From the NCBI RefSeq assembly GCF_963678635.1, contig NC_087063.1:83497574-83561573 (forward strand): 64,000 bases of DNA. Reading direction: 5' to 3'. Under the pieces are notes generated by a model. It made no database searches and was not told the DNA's origin. It was given only the letters and a program-made list of their open reading frames with translations. Of the stretch, positions 54,035-64,000 are shown in pieces. The stretch comes from Symsagittifera roscoffensis. Taxonomy: Eukaryota > Xenacoelomorpha > Acoela > Convolutidae. The position numbers were made by a program, and so were the translations under genes. How positions within the stretch are numbered: position 1 is the stretch's first letter; every line of letters begins with the position of its first letter.

Positions 54035-56482
54035 TTTTTAGTTGTGAAGGTGCCCTGTGACTCTTCTTTCTTCCGCGACTCCGCTTCGTTCAGTAGGCGC
54101 GCTCGACTGGCCCTTACCCCGGAAAGCGCCTCTTCCTGGCGGGGTTGTTTCGGTTTGCTACTGCATCCTAACGTTGCGTGCAGTGATATTTGAAATGCCC
54201 TTCTAGGTTGCAAAAGAAACATCTTGGTCCATATCTCATTATAAGCGCACTCAAATTTTCACAGTAGCCCTCATCAGTTGTTTCCACGTCATCAAGGTAG
54301 TAGCCAATCGCTTTCATGTTTGGTTTATAACACGAGATTTATACCAACCGGAATTTGTGCCGGTAATCATTGCACTGTAATTGCCGTAATTGCTGTAGCA
54401 ATTCTGAGCCCTCGGTTTTATGAGTAGGTAATTGTGCGAACTCATGCGCTAATCATCGGGCGTGGATACAGAGTTCGCTGACAGGGTAAAGTGGGTGGCC
54501 ACTATGGCTTTCAGTTCATCGCTCTTTAAACGGTCCATGAACTTCGAGGCTACGGCCAAATTCCTTTCTGGAATTCTCTCGTCAGGTTTACTTCTCCTTC
54601 TCAGCAGCTCGAATTCATCCAAAAACTTGTCTATTGGACTCATCATCTCTTTGGCGCCTGTTTTCAATCTTCGCCATCGCCTAATGCCCCTGTACACCCG
54701 GGGGAATTCAGCAAGACGTCGAAAATCTTACGAGCACTGTCACGTTCATTTGTCATCCTTGCCGTAAGACAGTTTAGGGCCGTGACTTCTCGATTGCTCG
54801 TCAGTGCGCTACACTCCTGTTCCTTCAAGATGTTTTCTTCCTCAAAGTGTAACTTCATCACCTCTATCCAAGTAGCAACGCAGCCATCTGACTCAGCTTT
54901 GAAAGACTTCGGTTTCTTGAGAGTTCTTCGTGACCTTTCTCTACTTTCAGTAGACTTCGAAAGCTTAGTGATAAACGTCTCAAGAGACCTGCTTGGTGGC
55001 TCAAAGATTGATGCGTATATCGTAGTGTCATGTGAAACGGTGGTCAAAACTGAAACCGATCTGTCGTGAGGCACTGTGGGCGAACGAGCCCTTGATGGTG
55101 CTTCTGCCTCCGGCGGGATTGGATCCGTCCAACATGCCCTCGATAGGTCTCTCCCTTTGGTTAGATTCAAAACTTGCTTACGATCTCGGAGGAGCATCTG
55201 TATGTCTGGGGGATCTGAACCCGTCAGTTGGCAGACGCGAGTTCTTCCTTGGACCGAAGCGACCTTCTCGGTTGTTGCTGCTCAAAAGTTCATCAAGCTT
55301 CCGCATCATAAGATCAGCTTCAGTGTCCCATCTATTTTCCAAGTTAGTCATCGTTTGAGCATAGGTGCTTTCAAGATTGTTCAGTAGCCGCTCTATCTCT
55401 CGTGTAATTCTGCAGTCTCTCTGTTCATATTCGTTGGTGGCTAGAGTTAAAGTCTCCGCAAGGCACTGACCTGTGTTCTGAACCAGCTGGACCTGAACAC
55501 CTTTGGCTTATGACTTTGCGTCTGCCAAATCATCTCTTAGCTTCTCCCGGCCCTTTCGAGCCTTCTCTTCAAGTCGGTCAATTTTTTTCTTCATATCTTG
55601 CCGCAGTTCTTTAAGACCTGTCATCACATCGGCACACAAGCCTCTCACATCAATGGCCGAGCTCAACAATGCGGAAAGACCTAGAGACGACGACGGTAAT
55701 TGAGGTTGCAGCCTAGTGCTCGGTGATGCAACACCTTTCTGCGTGCACAACGACATCATTAATCTATCGAATGTCGAGGACGTTCACATCGTTAGACATC
55801 GCTTTCTTATTCTTCTCTTGCTTCGGGCTAGAAGTGAAATCGGTGTCCGAGTGCATTAGTCCCTGAAGTTCAAAGCCAGAAGATAGTTCACCAGTTTGGA
55901 GCGAAGTCATGCGTTCATCGTACAATGTATTATAACTCATTTTTTGCCTTCGAACTCGATTGTTTTTCCCTGGGATTATGCTCGACATTATCGCGTTCCT
56001 GATCCTCTTGGTAGAGAGGATTGCTCCTTTCTCCTACTATCGCTCTCGATCTCTAAGCTAGACGTTTTTGTGAACAACAATTCCTCTCCTGCATTAGTCT
56101 CGGAACGCTCTGAGATCTTCTCAGGTCCTTTGACTCTTTCCCGATCAGAGACGTAGCCAGATACGTCTAGATCGCCATGTTGGTGGCGGTTGAGTCGGAA
56201 TAACGTTTGGTCCCCTTCCTCGAAGGGATCAAGTGGCGTTACATTTGCCGTCCCGGACTCAGCGTTAGGCCCTTTATCACCAATTAGATTCTTTTCGTTT
56301 CTTAGTTTCCTCACTAAGAGATCACTACGACCTTCTTTCGTTGCCTCACTAGCAAAAACGTCGGCGATGCTGCCAACCGAAGATTGGCTGCCCCGCGACT
56401 TAAACCTCTGCATACTTCCCGCGCTAAGCCTGGGCATCTTGGTCATTTTCCCTAGCGAGTCTTTCCTCTCCATATTTTGCAA
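54031..56482 (-). pseudogene. gypsy gag
   Basis: Starts MQNMERKDSLGKMTKMPRLS at 56,482 and runs through three frames (breaks near 55,988 and 55,764). The acidic N-terminus leads to a coiled stretch (LKELRQDMKKKIDRLEEKA). The capsid-like region reads ATWIEVMKLHFEEENILKEQ, SALTSNREVTALNCL, IDKFLDEFELLRRRSKPDER and LAVASKFMDRLKSDELKAIV. The CCHC zinc knuckle CFFCNLEGHFKYHC lies at about 54,180-54,225. The order and capsid sequence are typical of Ty3/gypsy gag. Confidence 0.8.
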
Positions 56483-56960
56483 TAGGAGAGGTTATATAAA
56501 AAAAAGTTTGACGACAGTAAACAAATTCCACAAAAATAACTATAACTTGCGCGTTTTCATCAACTCAATTCTTTCAAGACAAGATAAACTTTTTAGTCTC
56601 TTAGAGATTCTATGAACGACTCAGCTAACGTTAATCACTGGTTCGGCGCAGTGTTGAATTATTATTAACACCAATCAATCACTTGGTTTATAAAAGTTTC
56701 GAGAAGGTTCACAAGACACAATAACCCACACACAAAACACAAATAACAATAACCTAACAACACCCCTCTTTTGTTGAAAGCGATCTCTCGTATCATTCTC
56801 AGGTTACCACTGTAAACATATCAAATCACTGCCTCGTTTAAAGTTAAACTTTTTTTGTAAATAGCAGTGATGGTTTCAATAAATATTAAAAAAAACTTGA
56901 AGATAAAATAAAACATTGTAAAACGAGTGACCCGCTGGTGTCAAACTGAATTACAACAGG
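56483..56960 (-). other. gypsy leader (5' UTR) homologous to 62,970-63,220
   Basis: On the minus strand CATCACTGCTATTTAC, AGGCAGTGATTTGATA, TTGTGTTTTGTGTGTGGGTT and GTTAGCTGAGTC match the plus strand at 62,972-63,217. It lies directly upstream of gag in both copies' orientation. Confidence 0.7.
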
Positions 56961-56979
56961 GTAAGGTTACTCTGGGGTG

Positions 56980-59360
56980 TTATTTGAACTCTATCGGAGA
57001 CTTGCGCAAAAGTTTTTCACTAAGGGGGTTTATTAAGGGGCTTACCTGACTCCGGAGGATTACTTCGGAGGGTTCCCCAAAAATCGCAAAATCAAGTGTT
57101 TTCGCCGACTTACCCAAAACAAGGTTAGTTCACCGGTCAACCTACATTGCGGGATAAAAATGGAGTTTTGAAAAAGTTTCTGTTGCTCGGAGGGTTCTCT
57201 AAAATCTGAACCCTCCAAACTGATAAATTCTAAAAAAAAAGTTTTTTTTTTCAATGGTTTCAAGCTCAAATCAAATGGGGGTGAAAAATGAACAGAAACG
57301 TCGAATTATCGTGCCAAAATTTTTCCATTCGGTCTTTGAGAAATCAGCAAAAACGCGTTTGCTAAATTAGCCTTTTTTTCGCTACCTATATCGGTTTTCA
57401 GAGATTTTTTAGCAATTCTTGCGGAAAGGGCTCAAAAACACATGGAACGAGCGCAGTAGCCCTGTACAGTACTGTATCAATGCAAAAAATGGACCAAAAT
57501 TGGTTTATAAACAAAAATGTGGCCAAAAACTATCGGATTTGGACCCTCCGATTCCTTCTTTTTCCGATCTTTGAGTCGCTATCTCTATCCCCAGAGCTAC
57601 ACGGAGGGTTGCTTATAAACTGTTCTTTTGACTGAGCTCGTTGTTCTAGCAAGATCATAGCGCAAAAAATTGTTGTGGCTTTACCTCTAAAAACTCATTG
57701 ACGAAATCCAGAAAATTATACAAAAAAAGTGTGATCGATTTTTTTTTCGCTTACTTCTACTGATTGTTTTCCCGCGCGATTTTTTTTATTAGGGGGTTGA
57801 ACTACATACTAAATCACTGCGCAGAAGCTTTATATTGTTCGGAACAACTCGGATATCCAAACATTTGGGGTTAACAGTTTGGTCGAATATCAGGAACTTT
57901 CGACAAAATTATGGTGTTTTTTGGGTCTAAATGGGAGATAGGTAATATACAATAAGGTTAATAACCTCTATTAGTAGTCATTCAATAATATTTGTTTAGC
58001 CTCCTTCACACTAAAGTATCCAAATAAGGACCCTTAACTCGGAAGTTCGCAATCGATGCAGGTTAAAATTGAACAGAGCCAATTGTGTCCCCCACCACAT
58101 AAGTTTACTAAAACAGTACCCGAAGGATACTAAAAATGTGATAGTAATACCCAAAAATCGTTGTGGATGTTGTCTCTGCTGTCCCGGATGCGTTTGGAAC
58201 ACGTATGTCAGCTTGCGACTCCACTCTCCGATCACCGGCAAATTTATCATTAACATGCTTAGATACTCAAGCAACACTCAAGAGTGGGTACTCAACCAAC
58301 AAATTTGATCTTTCAATCAGAAATGATTTTAATCAAGCTGAAACAACAATAAAATGGAAAGTCAGATCTCATCTTGCCCGGAAATAATATTTATAGTGTT
58401 ATTTTATGTTTTTTTTTTGTTTTTGGTCTTTTTAATTTTTTCTAAAGGTTTTTGTACTTTTGTTTTCAAGTACTTTTGTTTTCCGCTTTTTCGGAATTAT
58501 AAAATTTTTTCATTTGTTTTTGCGCTTTTTCTTTAATTGTTTTTGATCCCAGAACTTTGGGATAAGTGGACTCTAGACTTCCCACCTAACTCTCCGACCG
58601 CCGGAATTTTCGGTCTTAATTAAGTTAAAAAGCTAAATTGTACAAGGTGGATGGTCCGCAACTTTAGCCTTCTACAAGGGAGGACATTAACGCCTTTTAT
58701 GGAGGACATTAAAGCCCCAATTAGAGAGTTCGTTGCCGAAACATTTGCTGATCCTGATGGCCTTTTGCCTTTAACGGGCCCACCCAGGAGCGGCATTAAA
58801 ACGTCTATGTAACATTCGTCCAGATATTACACAGTGACGGAGCGTAGAAAACGTACTCATTGCCGATTGGCTGACGTCAGTTACTTTATTTCCTCTCGCT
58901 TTTAGCGTCTTGACCTAGTCAGTTGTTTCACTGGTCTGTTAAGGGCTTAGTAATAAGTTACCATTCTTCGGCCATCAGCCCAACGACTTTTGATCAGCTT
59001 TCGTTTAAATGCAAAATTAAGCTAGGTTTCGGATCTCTAGGAAAAGTGATTACTATTAAAAAACACGGCTAAAAAACCATAAACTTTTATATTTTAATGA
59101 CAGTTATATACTACATCCATTAGAGATGGATTGACTCTTTACTCGACTCTAACTACTCAAGCTCTGAAATACTAAACGAAATTGGAGTAAACCAAACATG
59201 TTCAGGGCAATACAGCAGTTAAAATGTACCGTTAATGTCTCTAAAAGTCTCTCGGCACCGGGCCTCTGATTCCGTACTCTCCCGGAGATAACGTCGTTAT
59301 CTCTCTGATTTCGTGGCTCGGGAGGGTTCGGATCCGTCCCGAATGTCCCACTGGACCTTC
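56980..59360 (-). repeat. Left arm of the inverted repeat (5' long-terminal region)
   Basis: Pairs with 59,690-62,110 in reverse complement along most of its length. Examples are GGACCCTCCGATTCCTTC (57,541 and 61,515 reversed), GTCTTTGAGAAATC, CGGATATCCGA/CGGATATCC, GACCCTTAACTCGGAA, CTTTTGATCAGCTTTCGTTT and the GGAGATGGATTGAC block. Identity is about 65-75%. GGAGGGTT motifs are frequent. I see no gene. Confidence 0.75.
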
Positions 59361-59689
59361 CGTCCATATGATTGTGCCATTCTGCCAGATGGCACAGTGC
59401 AACCTTCCGACGAAGCACGAATCAGAGAGAAAAGGCCTTAACATCAAAAAAGTATTTGAAAGGAGGGTCAGAATATTCTGGAATATTTATTTTTAAAATT
59501 TCGATTTTCAAGTTGATATTTCTGAGAAATACGAAAAACGGCCATTTTGAGCCAAAAAGTGACGAAAATCAGAACAACGACAGATATAGTGAAAAACAGT
59601 CGTACCAGAGACGGAAAACACGAAGCCTCTTATCGTGGCAACAACGCACGATAAGAAACTTGTCAACAGATATTGGTGGAGAAGGAGGC
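59361..59689. other. Central loop between head-to-head elements
   Basis: About 330 bp present once here, but also in the 3' LTR at 43.5-44.1 kb. It contains the hairpin TGTGCCAT...ATGGCACA at ~59,375-59,398, which may be the LTR start, and GGCCTTAACATC. It therefore belongs to the right-hand element. Confidence 0.55.
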
Positions 59690-62600
59690 TTCAGTGGGGG
59701 AAGAAATACACCACGGAACCCTCCCGGGACACGAATTATAAGAGATAAGAGCGTTATCTCAGGAATATTACGGGAGCGGAGGCTTGGTCCCCCAGAGACT
59801 GTTCTATGTGAAGGGACTGTGTAAACCAACTTTATAGCTGCTGTAATGTCATAGATCTTAATTAACACCGTTATTGTTTGATATTTCAGAACATGAGTAG
59901 CTAGAAAGAGGAAAGGGTCAATCCATCTCCAATGGATTTAATATAAAACTGTCACACAAAAATATGTTAAAATAGGTTGTTCGAGCCGTGTTTTTAATGA
60001 CAATCACTTAGTCTGAGGATCCGAGACTAAGCTATGTGGTTGTGTTCGCATGTAAACGAAAGCTGATCAAAAGTCGTTTGACTGATGGCCTAAAAATGGT
60101 AACTTTTTACTTTGCCCTAGACAGACCAGGAAATCAACTGGCAAGGTCGAGACGGTGAAAAACGAGTAGGATTAAGGTAACTGACGCCTGCCAGTCGTTA
60201 ATAGGTACTTTTCCTACGCTCCGTCGCTGTGTAGTATTTGGGCGAATGTTACATAGACGTTTTTATGGCGCTCCTGGGTGGGCCTGTTAAAGGCATGAAA
60301 CCATCATGATCAGCAAGCGTTTCAGCGACGTACCCTCCGCTCCGGGCGCATGCCCGAGTTAGAGGCCTTAATGACCGTTGTTGTACTAGGGGGAAGGTGC
60401 GTACCCTCCGTCTAGTACAATTTAGCTTTTTAACTTAGTTAACACCGAAAATTCCGGGGGCCGGAGGGTTAGGTGGGAAATCTAGAGCCCACTTGTCCTG
60501 AGGCCCCAGGACCAAAAACAATTAAAAAGAAAGTGTAAGACCAAACAAAAATAGTGTATAACCAAGAAAAAGCCAAAAGTAAATTTATTTGAAAACAAAA
60601 AAGTACAAAAAACAGTAAAAAAAAATCCAAAAAAGACCAAAAACAGTAAAAAACATAAAGTGACAGTTTATATGTTATTTCCGGACGAGATGTGATCTGA
60701 CCTTCCTATTTGTTGTTGTTTCAGATTGATTTATATCGTTTCTGATAGAAAGATTGTATGTTTTGGTGAAGGGTTGGATATACACCCTCGAGTGTAATTT
60801 GAGTGTTTAAGCACGTTAATGGTGATTTTGCCGGTGGCCGGAGGGTAGAGTGGCAAGCTGATCAACGTGTTCCACACTCAACAGGGACATCAAGAACAAC
60901 ATCCGCAACGACTGTTGGGTATCGTTGAAGCAATTTTAGTATCGTTCGGGTACTATTTCGTTAAATTTTAAGTGGTGGGGGGCACGATTGGCGCGGTCCG
61001 ATTGTACCCTCCATCGATTACAAATTTCCGAGTTAAGGGTCTTAATTCGGGTATTTTGGTGCAAAGGAGGGTATAGTACTATTCATTAACGACTACTAAT
61101 AGGTTATTATCCTTATTACATATTACTTATCTCCTAAATTAGACCCAAAAAACACCCAATTCTGTCGAAAATCATCGATTTTCGATCAAACTGTAGACCC
61201 CCAAATTTTCGGATATCCGAGCTTTTCCGAAAGGCAAAAAGCTTTTGTATAGAGAGTAGCTACGTAGTTCGATCCCCTTCACTAAAGAAACCGCGTGAGC
61301 AAAGACTCAGTAGAAGTTAGAAAAACGGAAATTTTTCGATCAAAATTTTGATAATTTTCTGTATTTTGTCAATCTGTTTTGGGGATCGAGTTTTTGAAAT
61401 TTTTTGCGTTAGGAGCGTGCTAGCATAACCTGCTCGGTTACTAGAGAAATTTTTGGGTAACCTTCCGAGTAGCTCCGTGGATAGAGCTAACGACTTAAGG
61501 TTTGGAAAAGGAAGGAATCGGAGGGTCCAAATTTGATAGTTTTTGGCCAAATTTTTGTCTCTAAACCATTTTGGTCCGGTTTTTTGCATTATTCCAGTGC
61601 CGTACAGGGCTACTACGCTCATTTCAAGTATTTTTAGGCACTTTCGACCGGAATTGCGAAAAAAGTCTTTCAGATCCTATACAGGTGGTGAAAAAGGCCA
61701 TTTTGACGAACGCGTTTTTGGCGATTTCTCAAAGACTAGTTATCCGATCGGGATAATTTTGGTACCATAAGTCGACGTTTTTAACCACTTTTCCGAATCG
61801 CAACCGTTTTTGGGATTGACAATCTCGGAAAAGAAAAATTTTTTAGAATTTGTTTGTTCGGAGGTTCGGACAGGTAACCCTCCGAGCGGCAGAAAATTTT
61901 ATCAAAACATCTTTTTATTCAACTGGGGAGGTTGACCGAGTCAGCCAACCTAGTTTCAAGTCAGGTAGACCGCTTTTGGAGACTTTGTTGCGGTGATATA
62001 ACCCTTTTTCTTGATTTTGGGGGAACCCTCCGAAGTGACCCTCCGGAGTCAGCTAAACCCCTTAGCAACCCTCCTTAGTGGAAAATTTCCACGAGATCAC
62101 CCAAAGAAGTTAAAACAGCTCCCCTTAGAGCTCCTAGCTTGTTTTGACGCTTTTTGAAGCTAGTGGGAGAACCTTCTAAGCGAGATCGAAAAATTTGAAA
62201 ATTTTGGAGGTCCCTCCGAAGTAACCCTCCGGAGCATATTAAGCATCTTATTGACCCTCCTTAGTAAATTTAGGGGGACCCTCCGAAGTAACTTGGGTGA
62301 TTGAGGTACCCTCCGAAGTAACTTGGGTGATCTAGGTAACCTCCGAGGTAACCCTCCGGAGTGTCTTAAACCTTCTAACGATCTTCCTTGTTAGAGACTT
62401 GAGTAAACCTTCTGTGGCAATTTGGGAAAAGGAAAATATCCATTTAATTTAAAGCATATTAGGATATTAGGCGCGCTTATTAGGATCATAAGAGTCCATC
62501 TTGACCCGGAAATTTGTGATCAACTTTGGATTTTAGATCGGGTGTATCAGAAGTACCCGAACAAAAATTTTTTTTGATTGTGATTTTGGTTGTGCGGTTG

Positions 62601-62960
62601 CCTTGACCTAAGTAATAGAAAAGTTCGGGCAATCCGGGAACAGGTAAAGGAAGACCTCGGTGGGTGTATTAGGCAAATACACACCCACTTGAGAGGAAAA
62701 ATTGTTCCCTACTCTCGTGCACTTGGAGCAGTCCGAGTGTGGGTGAGCTTTTTCATAGACTTGACGAATTTTCGATCAGAGATTGCCTTGAGCTACTTAG
62801 TAGGACAGCTCGGGCAATCGCAGGACACCTAAAAGAAGACCTCGGTGGGTGTATTAGGCAAATACACACCCACTTGAGAAGACTGTGTCCTGGGCTTTGT
62901 TCTTTCGGATCGTTCCGATTGAGGGAAGTCTTTTTCTTTAAGACTAAGTTTTATTGATCT
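59690..62960 (+). repeat. Right arm of the inverted repeat (5' long-terminal region)
   Basis: Mirror of 56,980-59,360 up to ~62,110. It then has a ~31-bp tandem run of CCCTCCGAAGTAACTTGGGT near 62,270-62,350 and a duplicated ~188-bp hairpin block at 62,640-62,900, neither of which I find in the left arm. Confidence 0.75.
62640..62885 (+). repeat. Duplicated hairpin block upstream of the gypsy leader
   Basis: GAAGACCTCGGTGGGTGTAT, TAGGCA, AATACACACCCACTTGAGA occurs at 62,649-62,697 and again at 62,837-62,881. The stem TGGGTGTATT/AATACACACCCA has one 2-nt bulge. Flanks (CTCGGGCAATC versus TTCGGGCAATC) are also repeated, so the duplication unit is ~188 bp. Confidence 0.75.
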
Positions 62961-63221
62961 GTTTCTGAGTCATCACTGCTTTTTATCAAAGGGTGTTTAA
63001 TTTTAACAAAGCAGTGACTTGATAAATTGTGTAGCGATAAATTGATACTGACAAAAGGTCGCTGTCACCTGTAGGATATTCTTATCTGATTATCTATTGT
63101 GTTTTGTGTGTCGATTATATCTTGTGGAAACTTAGTGATACTGTTATACTATACAACAAGGTTGAGTTAGCATTATATCAATACTGGGTAGACCCTGTGT
63201 GTAACTTTAGCTGAGTCACTA

Positions 63222-64000
63222 GTTTAGTCGTGAGAGAAAGGAGACGACACCGAGCACCTTCACGACCAAAAAGGTTAAGACATGGCCTGACGAGGTGGTG
63301 GCCTCGAACCTCGAAGCAGAGTCGTCTAGCCCACTCAAGGTGGATTACGGCCTGGCGGCAAGGACAGCGCTGCAGAATGTCAAACAGGACCTAGCCACGA
63401 AAGAAGTGGAGCAATGGGTAAGGTCGGAGCTGGAGAGCACAGATCTTCGGGAAAATCTTAATGTCCTGGGCAAAACGACAAAAGCAGAAGACAAAGAGGA
63501 ACCCAAGAAACAGGGACTAAAACTGAACGTTATATCTGGTAAGACTTTCGGCATGACGAAGGCGGGGACCAAAATAATGTCCATCATCTCAGTCGCAGGG
63601 CACCAGGTGGTCAAGAACTTGAGTGAACCATCCGAGATTACACTAGTCCACCTGGACATCTATGCCGACTACCTGAAGGAGAGGGATCCCAAACTGGACT
63701 CCAGGGCAGTGCGAGCGCTGCTCACAACGGGAGGTCCGAGGCTGATGAAAGTGGACGGACATTATATCGATGTCCATGGCCCTTACCCGATCCTGATAAA
63801 TGTGGATGGCATCAATATCTACACGAAAGCTCACATAACTGATGCGAATGACCAGATTGGCCGGATATACATTGGTCAAGAGGAGCTGAAGGTTAGACAA
63901 ATCGGACACAACGCGATGCTCGAACAAGATGCGGTGCATATCGGTTGCGAGGCCGATCTGGCCGCACACGTTCTGGACGTGCAAGGCAGACAACTTTCGG
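63222..64000 (+). CDS. gypsy Gag-Pol fragment, plus strand, open to window end
   Basis: An uninterrupted frame of ~260 codons from 63,222 to the window end, without an ATG near its start. It carries TTPSTFTTKKVKTWPDEVVA, KVDYGLAARTALQNVKQDLA, ISVAGHQVVKNLSEPSEITL, VDGHYIDVHGPYPILINVDG and GRIYIGQEELKVRQIGHNAM. It is the linker and beginning of the protease region and is collinear with the minus-strand copy at 54,060-53,420. It is far better preserved than that copy. The frame begins directly downstream of leader sequence, so about 2.5 kb of gag found in the other copy is missing here. The protease active site would lie just past the window edge. Confidence 0.8.

Larger units (their letters stand above)
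43490..59360 (-). mobile_element. Giant Ty3/gypsy-class element with SGNH ORF (degenerate)
   Basis: Proposed single element of ~16 kb. Minus-strand order: terminal region 59,360-56,980; leader 56,960-56,483; gag 56,482-54,175; protease 53,591-53,013; RT start and RNase H traces 52,470-51,950; integrase 51,720-50,341; pol tail to ~49,930; spacer 49,900-49,005; SGNH-containing frame 49,004-44,229; truncated LTR 44,150-43,490. All parts share orientation and GC content above the host background. An alternative is two related elements, the second starting near 49.9 kb. Many stops and frameshifts are present. Confidence 0.55.

Noticed and set aside
56930-56950. TGGTGTCAAACTG as a gypsy primer-binding site
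   Set aside because: It reads as a PBS on the plus strand, whereas the element there is on the minus strand, so orientation is wrong.

Overview
The window is nuclear DNA of an invertebrate animal. It is strongly AT-rich, with long A/T-rich introns, GT..AG splice junctions, C2H2 and DHHC gene families, and eukaryote-type retroelements (CR1/L2-like LINE, Penelope-like, Ty1/copia, Ty3/gypsy). There is no bacterial gene organisation. All three host loci lie on the minus strand. I cannot name the species. Five start codons in two gene families have a pyrimidine-AG acceptor 11-15 nt upstream (34 nt where one start has moved), some with in-frame stops in between. This suggests a lineage with spliced-leader trans-splicing, although 5'-UTR introns would look the same.

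Layout. (1) 1-4.4 kb: gene-free, with a TA-flanked MITE, tRNA-like SINE pieces, hairpin repeats and a degenerate ~160-bp tandem repeat. (2) 4.4-9.1 kb: five head-to-tail paralogues of a small two-finger C2H2 protein. Three are intact, one carries a frameshift and one is decayed. (3) 9.1-12.4 kb: repeats only. (4) 12.4-14.9 kb: a three-exon DHHC palmitoyltransferase gene of 279 aa. (5) 15-20 kb: gene-free, with a hAT-type MITE that still has a perfect 8-bp target-site duplication. (6) 20.1-31.9 kb: one long coiled-coil protein gene with eight exons recognised. Its largest intron holds a 5.2-kb array of seven ~772-bp units, each built partly from ~170-bp sub-monomers. (7) 32-33.5 kb: a 447-bp tandem duplication carrying tRNA-like SINE sequence.

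From 33.7 kb to the end the window is nested retroelements. A Penelope-like element (34.45-37.9 kb) splits a CR1/L2-like LINE, and the pair is bracketed by ~305-bp direct repeats. A copia element (39.15-42.74 kb) has short LTRs and a primer-binding site matching the anticodon region of initiator tRNA-Met, but has lost most of its reverse transcriptase. From 43.5 to 59.4 kb lies what I read as one giant (~16 kb) minus-strand gypsy-class element. Its parts are a ~2.4-kb long-terminal region, gag, protease, decayed pol and integrase, a ~4.8-kb extra reading frame in the env position that encodes an SGNH (GDSL-type) hydrolase, and a truncated 3' LTR. A related plus-strand copy lies head-to-head from 59.4 kb to the window end, giving a diverged inverted repeat with arms over 2.4 kb.

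The most unusual items are the SGNH-bearing gypsy element, the Penelope-like RT with a Cys-rich finger inserted between palm motifs B and C, the zinc-finger tandem family with conserved acceptors, and the intronic higher-order array. Nearly all retroelement frames are broken by stops and frameshifts, so they are annotated as remains rather than working genes.
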